This document shows, one piece after another, positions 1 to 7,782 of a stretch of 9,738 bases of DNA; the first letter of the stretch is position 1, and each line of letters starts with the position of its first letter. The notes beneath the pieces are model-generated. The model saw nothing but the letters and a program-made list of their open reading frames with translations, did not search any database and had not been told where the DNA came from. This DNA is from Flavobacteriales bacterium (GTDB taxonomy: Bacteria; Bacteroidota; Bacteroidia; Flavobacteriales; BACL11), in assembly GCA_018675825.1 (NCBI GenBank), contig JABGXK010000121.1, forward strand, positions 1 to 9,738. Reading direction: 5' to 3'. A program made the position numbers and the translations under genes.

Positions 1-950
1 CACAAGTAAAATTTGTGCTAATAGACCCTAAAAAAGTAGAGTTAACATTATTCAATAAAATAGAACGACACTACTTAGCAAAACTTCCAGATCAAGAAGA
101 TGCTATTATTACAGATACTAAAAAGGTAGTTAATACAGTAAAATCATTAGGTATTGAAATGGATGAAAGATATGAATTATGTAAGGATGCTAATTGTAGA
201 AACATTATTGAATATAATAAGAAATTTATTTCAAGGAAATTAAACCCTAATAAAGGACATAGATACTTACCCTATATTGTCTTAGTAATAGATGAATTTG
301 CTGATCTTATTATGACAGCTGGAAAAGAAATAGAAACACCAATAGCTAGGCTTGCACAATTAGCTAGAGCTATTGGAATTCATTTAATAATAGCAACCCA
401 AAGACCATCTGTAAATGTTATAACTGGATTAATAAAAGCAAACTTCCCAGCTCGTGTAGCATTTAGAGTAACTTCAACTACAGATTCAAGAACAATTATG
501 GATTCTAAAGGTGCTGAGCAATTAATTGGTATGGGTGATATGTTAATATCAACTGGAAGTGAATTGATTCGATTACAATGCGCATTTATTGATACTCCTG
601 AAGTTGAAAAAATATGTGAATTTATTGGATCACAAAGAGCATACCCTCAGGCCCATTTACTACCTGAATATGAAGGAGAAGCAGAAAGTGTTGCAACAAC
701 TACTGACCTTAATGACAAAGATGCGCTCTTTGATGAAGCAGCTAGAACTGTAGTACAAACACAATCTGGATCAACATCATTGATTCAAAGAAAACTAAGA
801 CTTGGATATAATAGAGCAGGCAGAATAATTGATCAACTTGAGGCTGCTGGAATAGTTGGTCCATTTGAGGGAAGTAAAGCTAGACAAGTCTTAGTAAGAG
901 ATTTATTAGAACTAGAGGATTTATTAAAAAAACTAAATAAAGATGAATAG
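1..950 (+). CDS. ftsK: DNA translocase FtsK, C-terminal part (5' end outside window)
   Basis: FtsK/SpoIIIE-family ATPase that pumps DNA at the division septum to clear and resolve chromosome dimers. Only the end of the protein is present: the frame is open to the left edge, and the family motif VKFVLIDPKKVEL begins at base 6, so the GTG at 15 is an internal Val codon and not a start. Visible are the Walker B motif (YIVLVIDEF, with Asp-Glu at bases 291-296), the segment ATQRPSVNVITGLIKANFP (about 393-449) and the GMGDML motif (about 531-548). The C-terminal winged-helix gamma domain (about 717-905, with NRAGRIIDQLEAAGIVGP) reads polar DNA sequences in known homologues. The Walker A motif and the membrane segments lie outside the window. 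The stop overlaps the next gene's start by 8 bp, which implies co-transcription and probably coupled translation. Identification is very secure. Confidence 0.97.
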   Translation, partial: QVKFVLIDPKKVELTLFNKIERHYLAKLPDQEDAIITDTKKVVNTVKSLGIEMDERYELCKDANCRNIIEYNKKFISRKLNPNKGHRYLPYIVLVIDEFADLIMTAGKEIETPIARLAQLARAIGIHLIIATQRPSVNVITGLIKANFPARVAFRVTSTTDSRTIMDSKGAEQLIGMGDMLISTGSELIRLQCAFIDTPEVEKICEFIGSQRAYPQAHLLPEYEGEAESVATTTDLNDKDALFDEAARTVVQTQSGSTSLIQRKLRLGYNRAGRIIDQLEAAGIVGPFEGSKARQVLVRDLLELEDLLKKLNKDE

Positions 951-1575
951 AATACTAATTTTTATATTATTGATAATCAACACAGAATGCTTCTGTCAAG
1001 ATGAAAAGTCAAATGAGATTTTACAACAACTTAGTATTAATACAAAGACTTACAAAAATATTGATGTAGATTTTAATTATAATTTTGAAAATATAACTGA
1101 ATCAATTAATGAAAAACAAAAAGGCAATATTAAAATTAAAGGAAATGAATTTAGATTAGAACTTGACCAACAAATTATTATTAGTAATGACACCACTCAC
1201 TGGATCTATTTAAAAGAATCTAATGAATTACAAATCATGGAATATGATTCACTAGATGAAATGATTAGTCCAAATAAAATTTTTACTATTTACGAAAAAG
1301 GATATAAAAACAATTATGTTGAACTAAAAAATGAAAATGGTCTAAGTTTACATATAATAGATCTTTTCCCAATTGAAAGTAATTCATTTCAAAAAATACA
1401 GCTTCAAATTAATTCTGAAAAAATACAGCTACACAATATTATCTTATTTGATAAGAATGGAGGGTCTTTTACTTATTTGATTACAAAATTTACTTCTGAT
1501 GCTGATTTAGATAATAATCTATTTAAATTTAATACAGAAGAATATCCAGAAATTGAAATAATAGACCTTAGATAA
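943..1575 (+). CDS. lolA: LolA-like outer-membrane lipoprotein carrier protein
   Basis: A 210-residue secreted protein of the LolA type, the periplasmic chaperone that ferries lipoproteins from the inner to the outer membrane. Residues 1-19 form a signal peptide (hydrophobic run RILIFILLIIN), with likely cleavage before Gln19. The mature part has the LolA pattern: an N-terminal helix (about 22-37), then strands including KGNIKIKGNEFRLEL (about 60-74), QIIISNDTTHWIYL (77-90) and ELQIMEYD (95-102), ending in EIIDLR at the extreme C terminus, an ending common in Bacteroidota LolA. The ATG at 943 lies inside the end of ftsK (8-bp overlap), and it is the only start that keeps the signal peptide. 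An ftsK-lolA order is, from memory, common in this phylum. Sequence similarity is low, as usual for LolA, so the call rests on pattern, length and context. A related LolA-fold lipoprotein sensor is possible but less likely, because no lipobox is present. Confidence 0.85.
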   Translation: MNRILIFILLIINTECFCQDEKSNEILQQLSINTKTYKNIDVDFNYNFENITESINEKQKGNIKIKGNEFRLELDQQIIISNDTTHWIYLKESNELQIMEYDSLDEMISPNKIFTIYEKGYKNNYVELKNENGLSLHIIDLFPIESNSFQKIQLQINSEKIQLHNIILFDKNGGSFTYLITKFTSDADLDNNLFKFNTEEYPEIEIIDLR

Positions 1576-1605
1576 TAATTAGATTTTAGTTACGTTACCA
1601 ATTTT

Positions 1606-3969
1606 ATGAAAAGAATAATCATCACTTTGTTCTGTCTTATTTCAATATCAAATATATATTGTCAAGAAAAATATACGCTAAGCGGATTTGTTTCAGATCA
1701 AAATAATGGAGAAAATATAATTGGAGTAAATATATTTTGTAAAGACTTAAAACAAGGAGTTGCCTCCAATACATATGGTTTTTATAGCCTTACTCTACCA
1801 AAAGGAGAATATGAAATTTCATTCTCTTATATTGGATATGAAAATCAAATCTATAATATTAACTTAAATAAAGATATTGAAAAAGATATCGCATTTAAAA
1901 TATCTTCATTTTCTGTCGGAGAGATTCAAGTTAGAGGTAAAGCAAATATAGTTAAGCAAACACAATCATCTGTTATTGAGATCCCTATTGAACAAATTGT
2001 ATCCATACCTGCTCTATTAGGTGAAGTAGACATAATTAAAGCAATACAATTACTTCCTGGTGTACAGTCTAGTGAAGGAACTTCAGGTTTTTATGTTCGT
2101 GGAGGTGGTCCTGATCAAAATTTAATACTATTAGATGGAGTTCCTGTATATAATGCATCACATCTTGGTGGAATATTTTCAGTTTTTAATGCTGATGCAA
2201 TTAAATCTGTGAGATTAACAAAGGGGGGGTTTCCTGCTAGATTTGGGGGGAGATTATCATCTGTTTTGCAAATTGACATGAAAGAAGGAAATTCCAAGGA
2301 ATTTAAAGGTGATGTTACATTAGGTTTAATTTCATCAAAATTTACTTTTGAAGGGCCAATTATAAAAGATAAAACTTCATTTATCATCTCAGGAAGAAGA
2401 ACCTATATAGATCTTATCGTTGCACCATTTTTACCTAGCACTACAGATCTAACACTATATTTTTATGATTTAAATGCTAAAATAAATCATAAATTTTCAA
2501 AAAAAGATCGAATTTATTTAAGTGCATATACAGGAAAAGATAAGCTAGGTGTTGATTTTGTAGAAAATTATTTAGATGAACAAAACTCTCTTAAATTTGG
2601 ATTAGGCTATGGAAACTTAACCTCTACATTAAGATGGAATCACCTATTTTCAGATAAACTTTTCAGTAATACTACACTCACATACAGTCGTTATGCTTTT
2701 AACACTGATTTTGGTGTAAATTCAACTTATAATTCTAATGATGGGACTGAAACTTGGGATATTAATTTTGGGTATTTGTCTGGAATTAAAGATCTAGGTG
2801 CTAGAATTGATTTTGATTTTATACCAAACCCAAATCATGAAATAAAATTTGGAGCTTCTTACACAAATCATAATTTTTTTCCTGGTGAAACTAATTTATC
2901 AATTAACGAAATACTTCCTGATACTTCACAGAATTTTTCTTTAGACACGACACTAAATTTTTCTGGCAATACAAATGCAGATGAACTTTATTTTTATGTT
3001 GAAGATAATTTTAAAATAAACAATAGATTAAAAGCAAATCTTGGAATACATTTAGGATATTATAATACTAATAGATCAAATTCTCTATTTAAAAATGATA
3101 TTTCGTTCCAACCAAGAGCATCTGCAAGATATTTACTTAATGATAAATGGTCAGTTAAAGGATCTTATGCTGAGATGACCCAGAATATTCATTTACTCTC
3201 TAATTCTTCTATTGGGTTTCCAAGTGATATATGGGTGCCAGCAACTGACAGTGTTCCTTCTCAGACGTCAAAGCAATGGGCTGGTAATATTTCAACAGAA
3301 TTAGCAAATGGAGAGTATGAATTAAGTCTAGAAGGATATTACAAAACAATGGATAATTTAATTACATACAAGGCTGGCTATTCAAATCTTTCAAGTACCG
3401 AATCTTGGGAAAACTCAGTGGAAACTGGGGGTAAAGGAGAATCTTATGGGGCTGAACTATTTTTACAAAAGAAGAAAGGGAAAACAACAGGTTGGATAGG
3501 ATATACATTATCATGGACAAATAGGAAGTTTGAGAATATAAATTTTGGAGAATGGTATCCGTATAAATTTGATAGAAGGCATGATTTCTCATTAGTACTG
3601 TCTCATAAATTTAATGAAAAATGGGATGCAGGACTTACTTGGGTATACGGTACTGGTAATGCTATTACTTTCCCTCAAGCAATTTATTTAGGAACGCCTA
3701 ATAATAGTAATGATTTTGTAGATATTGTTGAGTCCTATGGCCCAAGAAACTCAACTCGACTTGATGCATATCACCGCTTAGATCTTGGTTTTAATAAAAC
3801 TATTAAGAAAGAACGTTTAACTAAAACCTTGTCTTTTGGCGCATATAATATGTACAGTAGAAAAAACCCGTTTTTTGCATACCTAACATATGAGAGGGGA
3901 AATAGAGTTGCAAAACAAGTGTCGTTATTTCCAATAATTCCTTCAATTTCTTACCGAATAGAATTTTAA
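1606..3969 (+). CDS. TonB-dependent outer-membrane receptor with carboxypeptidase-like N-terminal domain
   Basis: Complete 787-residue outer-membrane transporter or receptor driven by TonB; the substrate cannot be read from sequence. Order of parts: signal peptide 1-19 (cleavage before Gln20); a carboxypeptidase-regulatory-like beta-sandwich at about 23-100 (YTLSGFVSD, NTYGFYSLTLPKGEYEI, FSYIGYE); a TonB-box-like stretch near 104-112 (VGEIQVRGK); a plug domain at about 125-228 (LLPGVQSSEG, FYVRGGGPDQNLILLDGVPV, TKGGFPARFGGRLSSVL); and a beta-barrel to the end, closing with SYRIEF, whose terminal Phe is typical of barrel proteins. It is shorter than SusC proteins (about 1000 residues) and matches the subgroup that sits beside DUF4249 lipoproteins, as here, with only 2 bp between stop and next ATG. 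The start is set by the signal peptide; no Shine-Dalgarno sequence precedes it. Two G-runs lie in the plug-coding region (see the separate entry). Family call certain, ligand unknown. Confidence 0.96.
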   Translation: MKRIIITLFCLISISNIYCQEKYTLSGFVSDQNNGENIIGVNIFCKDLKQGVASNTYGFYSLTLPKGEYEISFSYIGYENQIYNINLNKDIEKDIAFKISSFSVGEIQVRGKANIVKQTQSSVIEIPIEQIVSIPALLGEVDIIKAIQLLPGVQSSEGTSGFYVRGGGPDQNLILLDGVPVYNASHLGGIFSVFNADAIKSVRLTKGGFPARFGGRLSSVLQIDMKEGNSKEFKGDVTLGLISSKFTFEGPIIKDKTSFIISGRRTYIDLIVAPFLPSTTDLTLYFYDLNAKINHKFSKKDRIYLSAYTGKDKLGVDFVENYLDEQNSLKFGLGYGNLTSTLRWNHLFSDKLFSNTTLTYSRYAFNTDFGVNSTYNSNDGTETWDINFGYLSGIKDLGARIDFDFIPNPNHEIKFGASYTNHNFFPGETNLSINEILPDTSQNFSLDTTLNFSGNTNADELYFYVEDNFKINNRLKANLGIHLGYYNTNRSNSLFKNDISFQPRASARYLLNDKWSVKGSYAEMTQNIHLLSNSSIGFPSDIWVPATDSVPSQTSKQWAGNISTELANGEYELSLEGYYKTMDNLITYKAGYSNLSSTESWENSVETGGKGESYGAELFLQKKKGKTTGWIGYTLSWTNRKFENINFGEWYPYKFDRRHDFSLVLSHKFNEKWDAGLTWVYGTGNAITFPQAIYLGTPNNSNDFVDIVESYGPRNSTRLDAYHRLDLGFNKTIKKERLTKTLSFGAYNMYSRKNPFFAYLTYERGNRVAKQVSLFPIIPSISYRIEF
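2223..2250 (+). repeat. Paired G-homopolymer runs (G7 and G6) inside the receptor gene
   Basis: A run of seven G (2223-2229) and a run of six G (2245-2250), separated by 15 bases, encode the two Gly-Gly pairs of the conserved plug motif KGGFPARFGG (residues 206-215). Long G runs stand out in this AT-rich sequence. Loss of one G in the first run would bring TGA at 2279-2281 into frame; gain of one G would bring TAG at 2238-2240 into frame. Either change would truncate the receptor in its plug domain. Whether the runs actually vary cannot be told from one sequence. A similar G6 run is seen on the minus strand in the mnmA end (9339-9344), so Gly-Gly coded by GGG GGG is not unique to this gene. 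Confidence 0.6.
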
Positions 3970-3971
3970 TT

Positions 3972-4949
3972 ATGAAAAATTTAAAAAACATTATTTCACT
4001 TATATCTATAGTTACTCTCTCATGCGGAGAAATGGAAACAGTTATTGACCTTGAAATACCAGTACATGATCCTGTTCTAGTTTTAAATGGACGTTTAGAT
4101 ACAGATACTAATATCCAAGTGTTAATTTCAAGCTCTGTTGGAGCTTTTGATAATACCACCCCTTCAATGGTAAATGATGCAAATGTCATATTATTTGAAA
4201 ATAACATCGAAATAGAAACACTTACTTTAGATACTGAAAATACTTATGAAATGTATGTTAACAATGGAAACTGGAATAACGTAACATATATTGATATGAA
4301 TTACTATGTTTCTAATTATATCCCTAAACAAGATATGACTTATAAAATAGAAGTTAAACATCCTAGTTTTAATGATATTGATGCCTCAACATATATTCCA
4401 GATAATATTTTAATTTATAATTTTGTTATTGACTCCACATCAAATGATGATAAATTAAATTTTGAGTTTAGCTTTGATGACGATGCTAATATTGAAAATT
4501 ATTATTCACTCTCACTAAAAGTATCATGTAGTAAGGTTTTTGAGGATGAATACGGATATATTGATGAATGGTATTGGGACGGAAGAGTAGAGATGAATTC
4601 TAATGACCCTTCCTTTCCTTCCAATAATTTTGATGTTTTAGATGGAGGATATAGGTTTCAAGGAGAAAGAGCCGTTTTTAATGATGCTCTTTTTAATGGT
4701 CAAGAAAAAAGAATTTCTGTCGATGTATTTACAGATGAATATCAATACGCACAATGTGACACAATAAAATTCATTTTTTCAACATTCAGTGATGATTCCT
4801 ATAAATATTATAATTCATTATCAGAACAAAGAGAAAAAGGTGGCCTAGATATCTTTGGTGGTGAAGTTGTTCCAGTGTTTACAAATGTTAATAATGGTCT
4901 TGGAGTCTTTTTATCAAAAAATGCACAAGAAGTTTATATTAAACCTTAA
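3972..4949 (+). CDS. DUF4249 family lipoprotein, partner of the TonB-dependent receptor
   Basis: A 325-residue protein of the DUF4249 family, known from Bacteroidota and without an assigned biochemical function as far as I know. Residues 1-17 form a signal peptide and Cys18 is the likely lipidated residue (VTLS|C). The lipobox is loose (Thr at -3, Leu at -2), and acidic residues follow soon after Cys (GEME), which in Bacteroidota can favour export to the cell surface. Family hallmarks are the N-terminal stretch VIDLEIP..PVLVLNGRLD (about 24-43), the second strand block with SSSVGAFDN, DANVILFEN (69-77), TYKIEVKHPSF (123-133) and the C-terminal FGGEVVPVFTNVNNGLGVF (about 295-313). The middle part is rich in Asp, Asn and Tyr. 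Its ATG follows the receptor stop after 2 bp, so the two are surely co-transcribed. By analogy with SusC/SusD it may bind substrate over the receptor; that is inference. Its stop is one base from the convergent gene's stop. Confidence 0.88.
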   Translation: MKNLKNIISLISIVTLSCGEMETVIDLEIPVHDPVLVLNGRLDTDTNIQVLISSSVGAFDNTTPSMVNDANVILFENNIEIETLTLDTENTYEMYVNNGNWNNVTYIDMNYYVSNYIPKQDMTYKIEVKHPSFNDIDASTYIPDNILIYNFVIDSTSNDDKLNFEFSFDDDANIENYYSLSLKVSCSKVFEDEYGYIDEWYWDGRVEMNSNDPSFPSNNFDVLDGGYRFQGERAVFNDALFNGQEKRISVDVFTDEYQYAQCDTIKFIFSTFSDDSYKYYNSLSEQREKGGLDIFGGEVVPVFTNVNNGLGVFLSKNAQEVYIKP

Positions 4950-4950
4950 A

Positions 4951-6249
4951 CTAATACTGAGCTCTTTCCAAAAAATAATCAGAATACCTTACTAAAGGTG
5001 CATGTACATTAATTTTCCCACTATTTAAATTATATCTCTCTAAATTATACAACATATTTTCATTACAAAAATGCATCATAATATTATATGCAACTAAAGA
5101 AAATCTGTTTGGTGAGGAAAGAAATTTATCTTCAAAATTATATAAAAAAAGGCTATCCCTAATAGTATGTTTATTAAAGTAATACGGATCAGGGAAATGA
5201 ACATCAAGATGCATTAAGTTATCTACATCAAGATGATCATAATTTTTAATATTAGACAATCCAAAAACTACAAAGCTAGAGTCAATACCTCCTAAACTAG
5301 ATAACATTTTACTTACAAAAGCTCTATCATATGATGGAAGAATAATAATTTGAGAATCTAAGAACTGTTCTCTTATGCTATCAATATGAGTAAAAACCAT
5401 TTCCATCTTTTTGATGTTCTTAAGTTTTTTTGACAAAATTCTTTGCATATAGGAAGCTAAACCTTTTTCATTATCTTCATAACATATTATAATATCAATA
5501 TGTTTATATTTTTCTTCAATAAATTTTGCAATGATTTTACTTTGTATTTTAAATGGTGTATTAATTTGAATGCTAGCAGGATTAGCTTTCAAAAAATCAC
5601 TAGACTTAGATAATGGTGAAATAATAATTTTATCTTTATCATTACCATATTTATCACAAACAAGCTGCATATTTTTAGAATATATGGGACCAATTATAAT
5701 ATCTACAGTATCTAACATCTTAGATTTAATAATCTCTACAACCTTTAATGAATCATTTCGGGTATCATAAACAACTAAATTAATATTCAAACCCAATTTC
5801 TCTAATGAATCTAGTGCCAAAGTAATTCCTTGCATAAAATCTAGAGCCATATTTGATTTACCAAGTATTACTTTATCAGCATCATCTTTCTTTTTAAATG
5901 AAGCAACTAAAGTATCATTCAAGTTCTTATAAAAAGGAAGTAATAAAGCTACATCTAACTTCTTATTATTTTTTAATAAATTAAATAAGGGTTTCTTTCT
6001 AATTATTTTTATAGGTATATATAAAACTTGTTTGTAGTAAAGCTTTAAGCTAGTTTCATTAGTTTCAAGGATTTTATCTACTGATATATTATAATAATTA
6101 GCTATATCTGAAATAGATTCATTAATTTCTACAATATGTTTAACATATGTATTATTATTGATAAAAATAGTATCATTACTTTCTTGTGAATACAGAGAGG
6201 TATTCAAAAAGAGAAATAATAAAAAACATAAAAATTTATTTACTCCCAT
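4951..6249 (-). CDS. Secreted LysM domain plus type-1 periplasmic-binding-protein-like protein
   Basis: A 432-residue secreted protein. Residues 1-21 form a signal peptide (FLCFLLFLFLN) with probable cleavage before Gln22; there is no lipobox. Residues about 35-80 are a single LysM domain (HIVEINESISDIANYYNIS, then VLYIPI), a fold that usually binds peptidoglycan. From about 98 to 420 the chain looks like a type-1 periplasmic-binding-protein (receptor family ligand-binding) fold: opening strand LDVALLLPFY, GITLALDSLEKLG (141-153), YDTRND (161-166), IIIGPIYS (184-191), and repeating strand-helix units such as IDIIICYEDNEKG. Databases usually label such proteins as amino-acid ABC transporter binding proteins, but no transporter genes are nearby, and the LysM part suggests a wall-linked role, perhaps like the LpoA activator of penicillin-binding proteins (inference). 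ATG at 6249 overlaps the guaA stop by 10 bp; the next Met is at residue 134, so this start is firm. Confidence 0.85.
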   Translation of the reverse strand: MGVNKFLCFLLFLFLNTSLYSQESNDTIFINNNTYVKHIVEINESISDIANYYNISVDKILETNETSLKLYYKQVLYIPIKIIRKKPLFNLLKNNKKLDVALLLPFYKNLNDTLVASFKKKDDADKVILGKSNMALDFMQGITLALDSLEKLGLNINLVVYDTRNDSLKVVEIIKSKMLDTVDIIIGPIYSKNMQLVCDKYGNDKDKIIISPLSKSSDFLKANPASIQINTPFKIQSKIIAKFIEEKYKHIDIIICYEDNEKGLASYMQRILSKKLKNIKKMEMVFTHIDSIREQFLDSQIIILPSYDRAFVSKMLSSLGGIDSSFVVFGLSNIKNYDHLDVDNLMHLDVHFPDPYYFNKHTIRDSLFLYNFEDKFLSSPNRFSLVAYNIMMHFCNENMLYNLERYNLNSGKINVHAPLVRYSDYFLERAQY

Positions 6250-7775
6250 TCTATTGTTGCTGGTGGTTTTGAACTAATATCATAAACAACTCTATTAACA
6301 CCATGAACCTTATTAATAATTTCGTTAGAGACATTTGCTAGAAAATCATAAGGAAGATGAACCCAATCAGCAGTCATACCATCAGTTGACTCTACAGCTC
6401 TCAAAGCAACTACATTCTCATATGTTCTTTCATCACCCATAACACCAACAGATTGAACAGGAAGGAAAATAGCACCTGCCTGCCATACCTTATTATAGAG
6501 ATCATGAGATTTTAAAGAAGAAATAAAAATATAATCAACTTCCTGTAATATTCTAACTTTTTCTTTTGTAATATCACCAAGAATTCTTATAGCTAGTCCA
6601 GGACCAGGAAAAGGATGACGAGCTAATAAATTTTTGTTAATTAAAAGTGTCGCGCCTATTCTTCTCACTTCATCCTTAAATAATGTTTTTAAAGGCTCAA
6701 TAATGTTAAGTTTCATAAAATCAGGTAAACCACCAACATTATGATGAGATTTAATAGTTGCTGAAGGGCCACCAGAGACAGATATAGATTCTATAACATC
6801 TGGATATATTGTTCCTTGAGCTAACCATTTTACATTATTAATTAAATTGGCTTCTTGATCAAAAATATCTATAAATTTAGAACCTATTGCTTTTCTCTTT
6901 TTTTCAGGGTCTGAAATACCACTAAGAACATTATAGAAATCATCTTTTGCATCAACACCTTTAACATTAAGTCCCATATCTTTATATTGATCTAAAACCT
7001 GATTAAATTCATCTTTTCTTAATAAACCATTATCTACGAAAATACAGAACAAGTTCTTTCCAATAGCTTGGTCAAGTAAAACAGCAGAAACTGTAGAATC
7101 AACACCGCCAGATAATCCTAAAACAACTTTATCATTACCAATTTTAGATTTTAATTTTTTAATAGTACTATTAACAAAATAATCAGGAGTCCAATCCTGA
7201 TGGCATTGACAAATGTTAATTAAAAAATTACTAATCAATTTTTGACCATCTTTAGAATGATATACTTCAGGATGAAATTGAAGACCATATGTTTTTTCAT
7301 CAGAAATATCGTATGCAGCTATTTCTACTTCATTAGTTGAAGCAATTAAATTAAATGTATCAGGTAAGTTAGCAATTGTGTCACCATGACTCATCCAAAC
7401 CTGCGAGTTAAGAGATACATTCTGAAAAAGTAGTGATGAAGCATTAATATATGACAAATTTGCTCTTCCATATTCACGAATTTTTGATGGTAAAATCTTA
7501 GCTCCATCATTATATGCTAAAAATTGTGCTCCATAACAAACAGCTAATAAAGGAATATGACCTCTTATATTTTCTAAATTAGGTGCTGGAGAATCATCTT
7601 CCCTAACTGAGAAAGGAGATCCAGATAAAATTACCGCTTTAACATCACTATCAATTTTAGGAATCTTATTAAATGGATGAATCTCAGAATAAATATTTAA
7701 CTCTCTAACACGTCGAGCTATTAGCTGGGTATATTGAGATCCAAAGTCTAAGATTATAACTTTTTCATGTTTCAT
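6240..7775 (-). CDS. guaA: GMP synthase (glutamine-hydrolysing)
   Basis: Cytosolic enzyme that converts XMP to GMP with ATP and glutamine, the last step of GMP synthesis. The 511-residue length is normal. The N-terminal class I glutamine amidotransferase domain (about 4-190) has the nucleophile Cys80 in AVCYGAQ and the partners His168 and Glu170 in LQFHPEV. The ATP pyrophosphatase domain has the P-loop SGGVDS (222-227), followed by FVDNGLLRKDEF, AQGTIYPDVIES (319-330) and KSHHNVGGLP (342-351). The C-terminal dimerisation domain has HPFPGPGL (387-394) and ends in KPPATIEWE. All catalytic motifs are intact. The start at 7775 gives the usual KVIILDFGSQYTQLIARR opening. It lies 7 bp after bshC and overlaps the LysM gene by 10 bp, so it is an inner gene of an operon. 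No riboswitch or private promoter region is possible in the 7-bp gap. Confidence 0.98.
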   Translation of the reverse strand: MKHEKVIILDFGSQYTQLIARRVRELNIYSEIHPFNKIPKIDSDVKAVILSGSPFSVREDDSPAPNLENIRGHIPLLAVCYGAQFLAYNDGAKILPSKIREYGRANLSYINASSLLFQNVSLNSQVWMSHGDTIANLPDTFNLIASTNEVEIAAYDISDEKTYGLQFHPEVYHSKDGQKLISNFLINICQCHQDWTPDYFVNSTIKKLKSKIGNDKVVLGLSGGVDSTVSAVLLDQAIGKNLFCIFVDNGLLRKDEFNQVLDQYKDMGLNVKGVDAKDDFYNVLSGISDPEKKRKAIGSKFIDIFDQEANLINNVKWLAQGTIYPDVIESISVSGGPSATIKSHHNVGGLPDFMKLNIIEPLKTLFKDEVRRIGATLLINKNLLARHPFPGPGLAIRILGDITKEKVRILQEVDYIFISSLKSHDLYNKVWQAGAIFLPVQSVGVMGDERTYENVVALRAVESTDGMTADWVHLPYDFLANVSNEIINKVHGVNRVVYDISSKPPATIEWE

Positions 7776-7782
7776 AGTGAAA

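Noticed and set aside
15..17. GTG at 15 as the start of the FtsK frame
   Set aside because: Conserved FtsK residues continue in frame to the left of it, so it is an internal Val codon of a gene cut by the window edge.
1553..1587. Possible Bacteroidota-type promoter (TTG at 1553-1555, TAGATTTT at 1580-1587) before the receptor gene
   Set aside because: The -7-like element matches five of six fixed bases, but the spacer of 24 bases is longer than the usual 19-21, and such AT-rich matches are expected by chance here.
2115..2387. Minus-strand open frame of 90 codons inside the receptor gene
   Set aside because: It mirrors the conserved plug-coding region on the other strand, shows no recognisable protein pattern and has no independent context.
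3362..3592. Minus-strand open frame of 76 codons inside the receptor gene
   Set aside because: Antisense to well-conserved barrel-coding sequence; low-complexity hydrophobic translation with no recognisable domain.
3821..4207. Minus-strand open frame of 128 codons spanning the receptor/DUF4249 junction
   Set aside because: Antisense to the ends of two firm genes; the translation has no family resemblance and is best explained as chance.
4931..4952. AGTTTA...TAAACT inverted repeat as a bidirectional terminator
   Set aside because: Only six A/T-dominated pairs with a ten-base loop, no GC core and no U-tract; too weak to call.
5570..5770. Plus-strand open frame of 66 codons inside the LysM protein gene
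   Set aside because: Antisense to the binding-fold region; no recognisable domain and no separate context.
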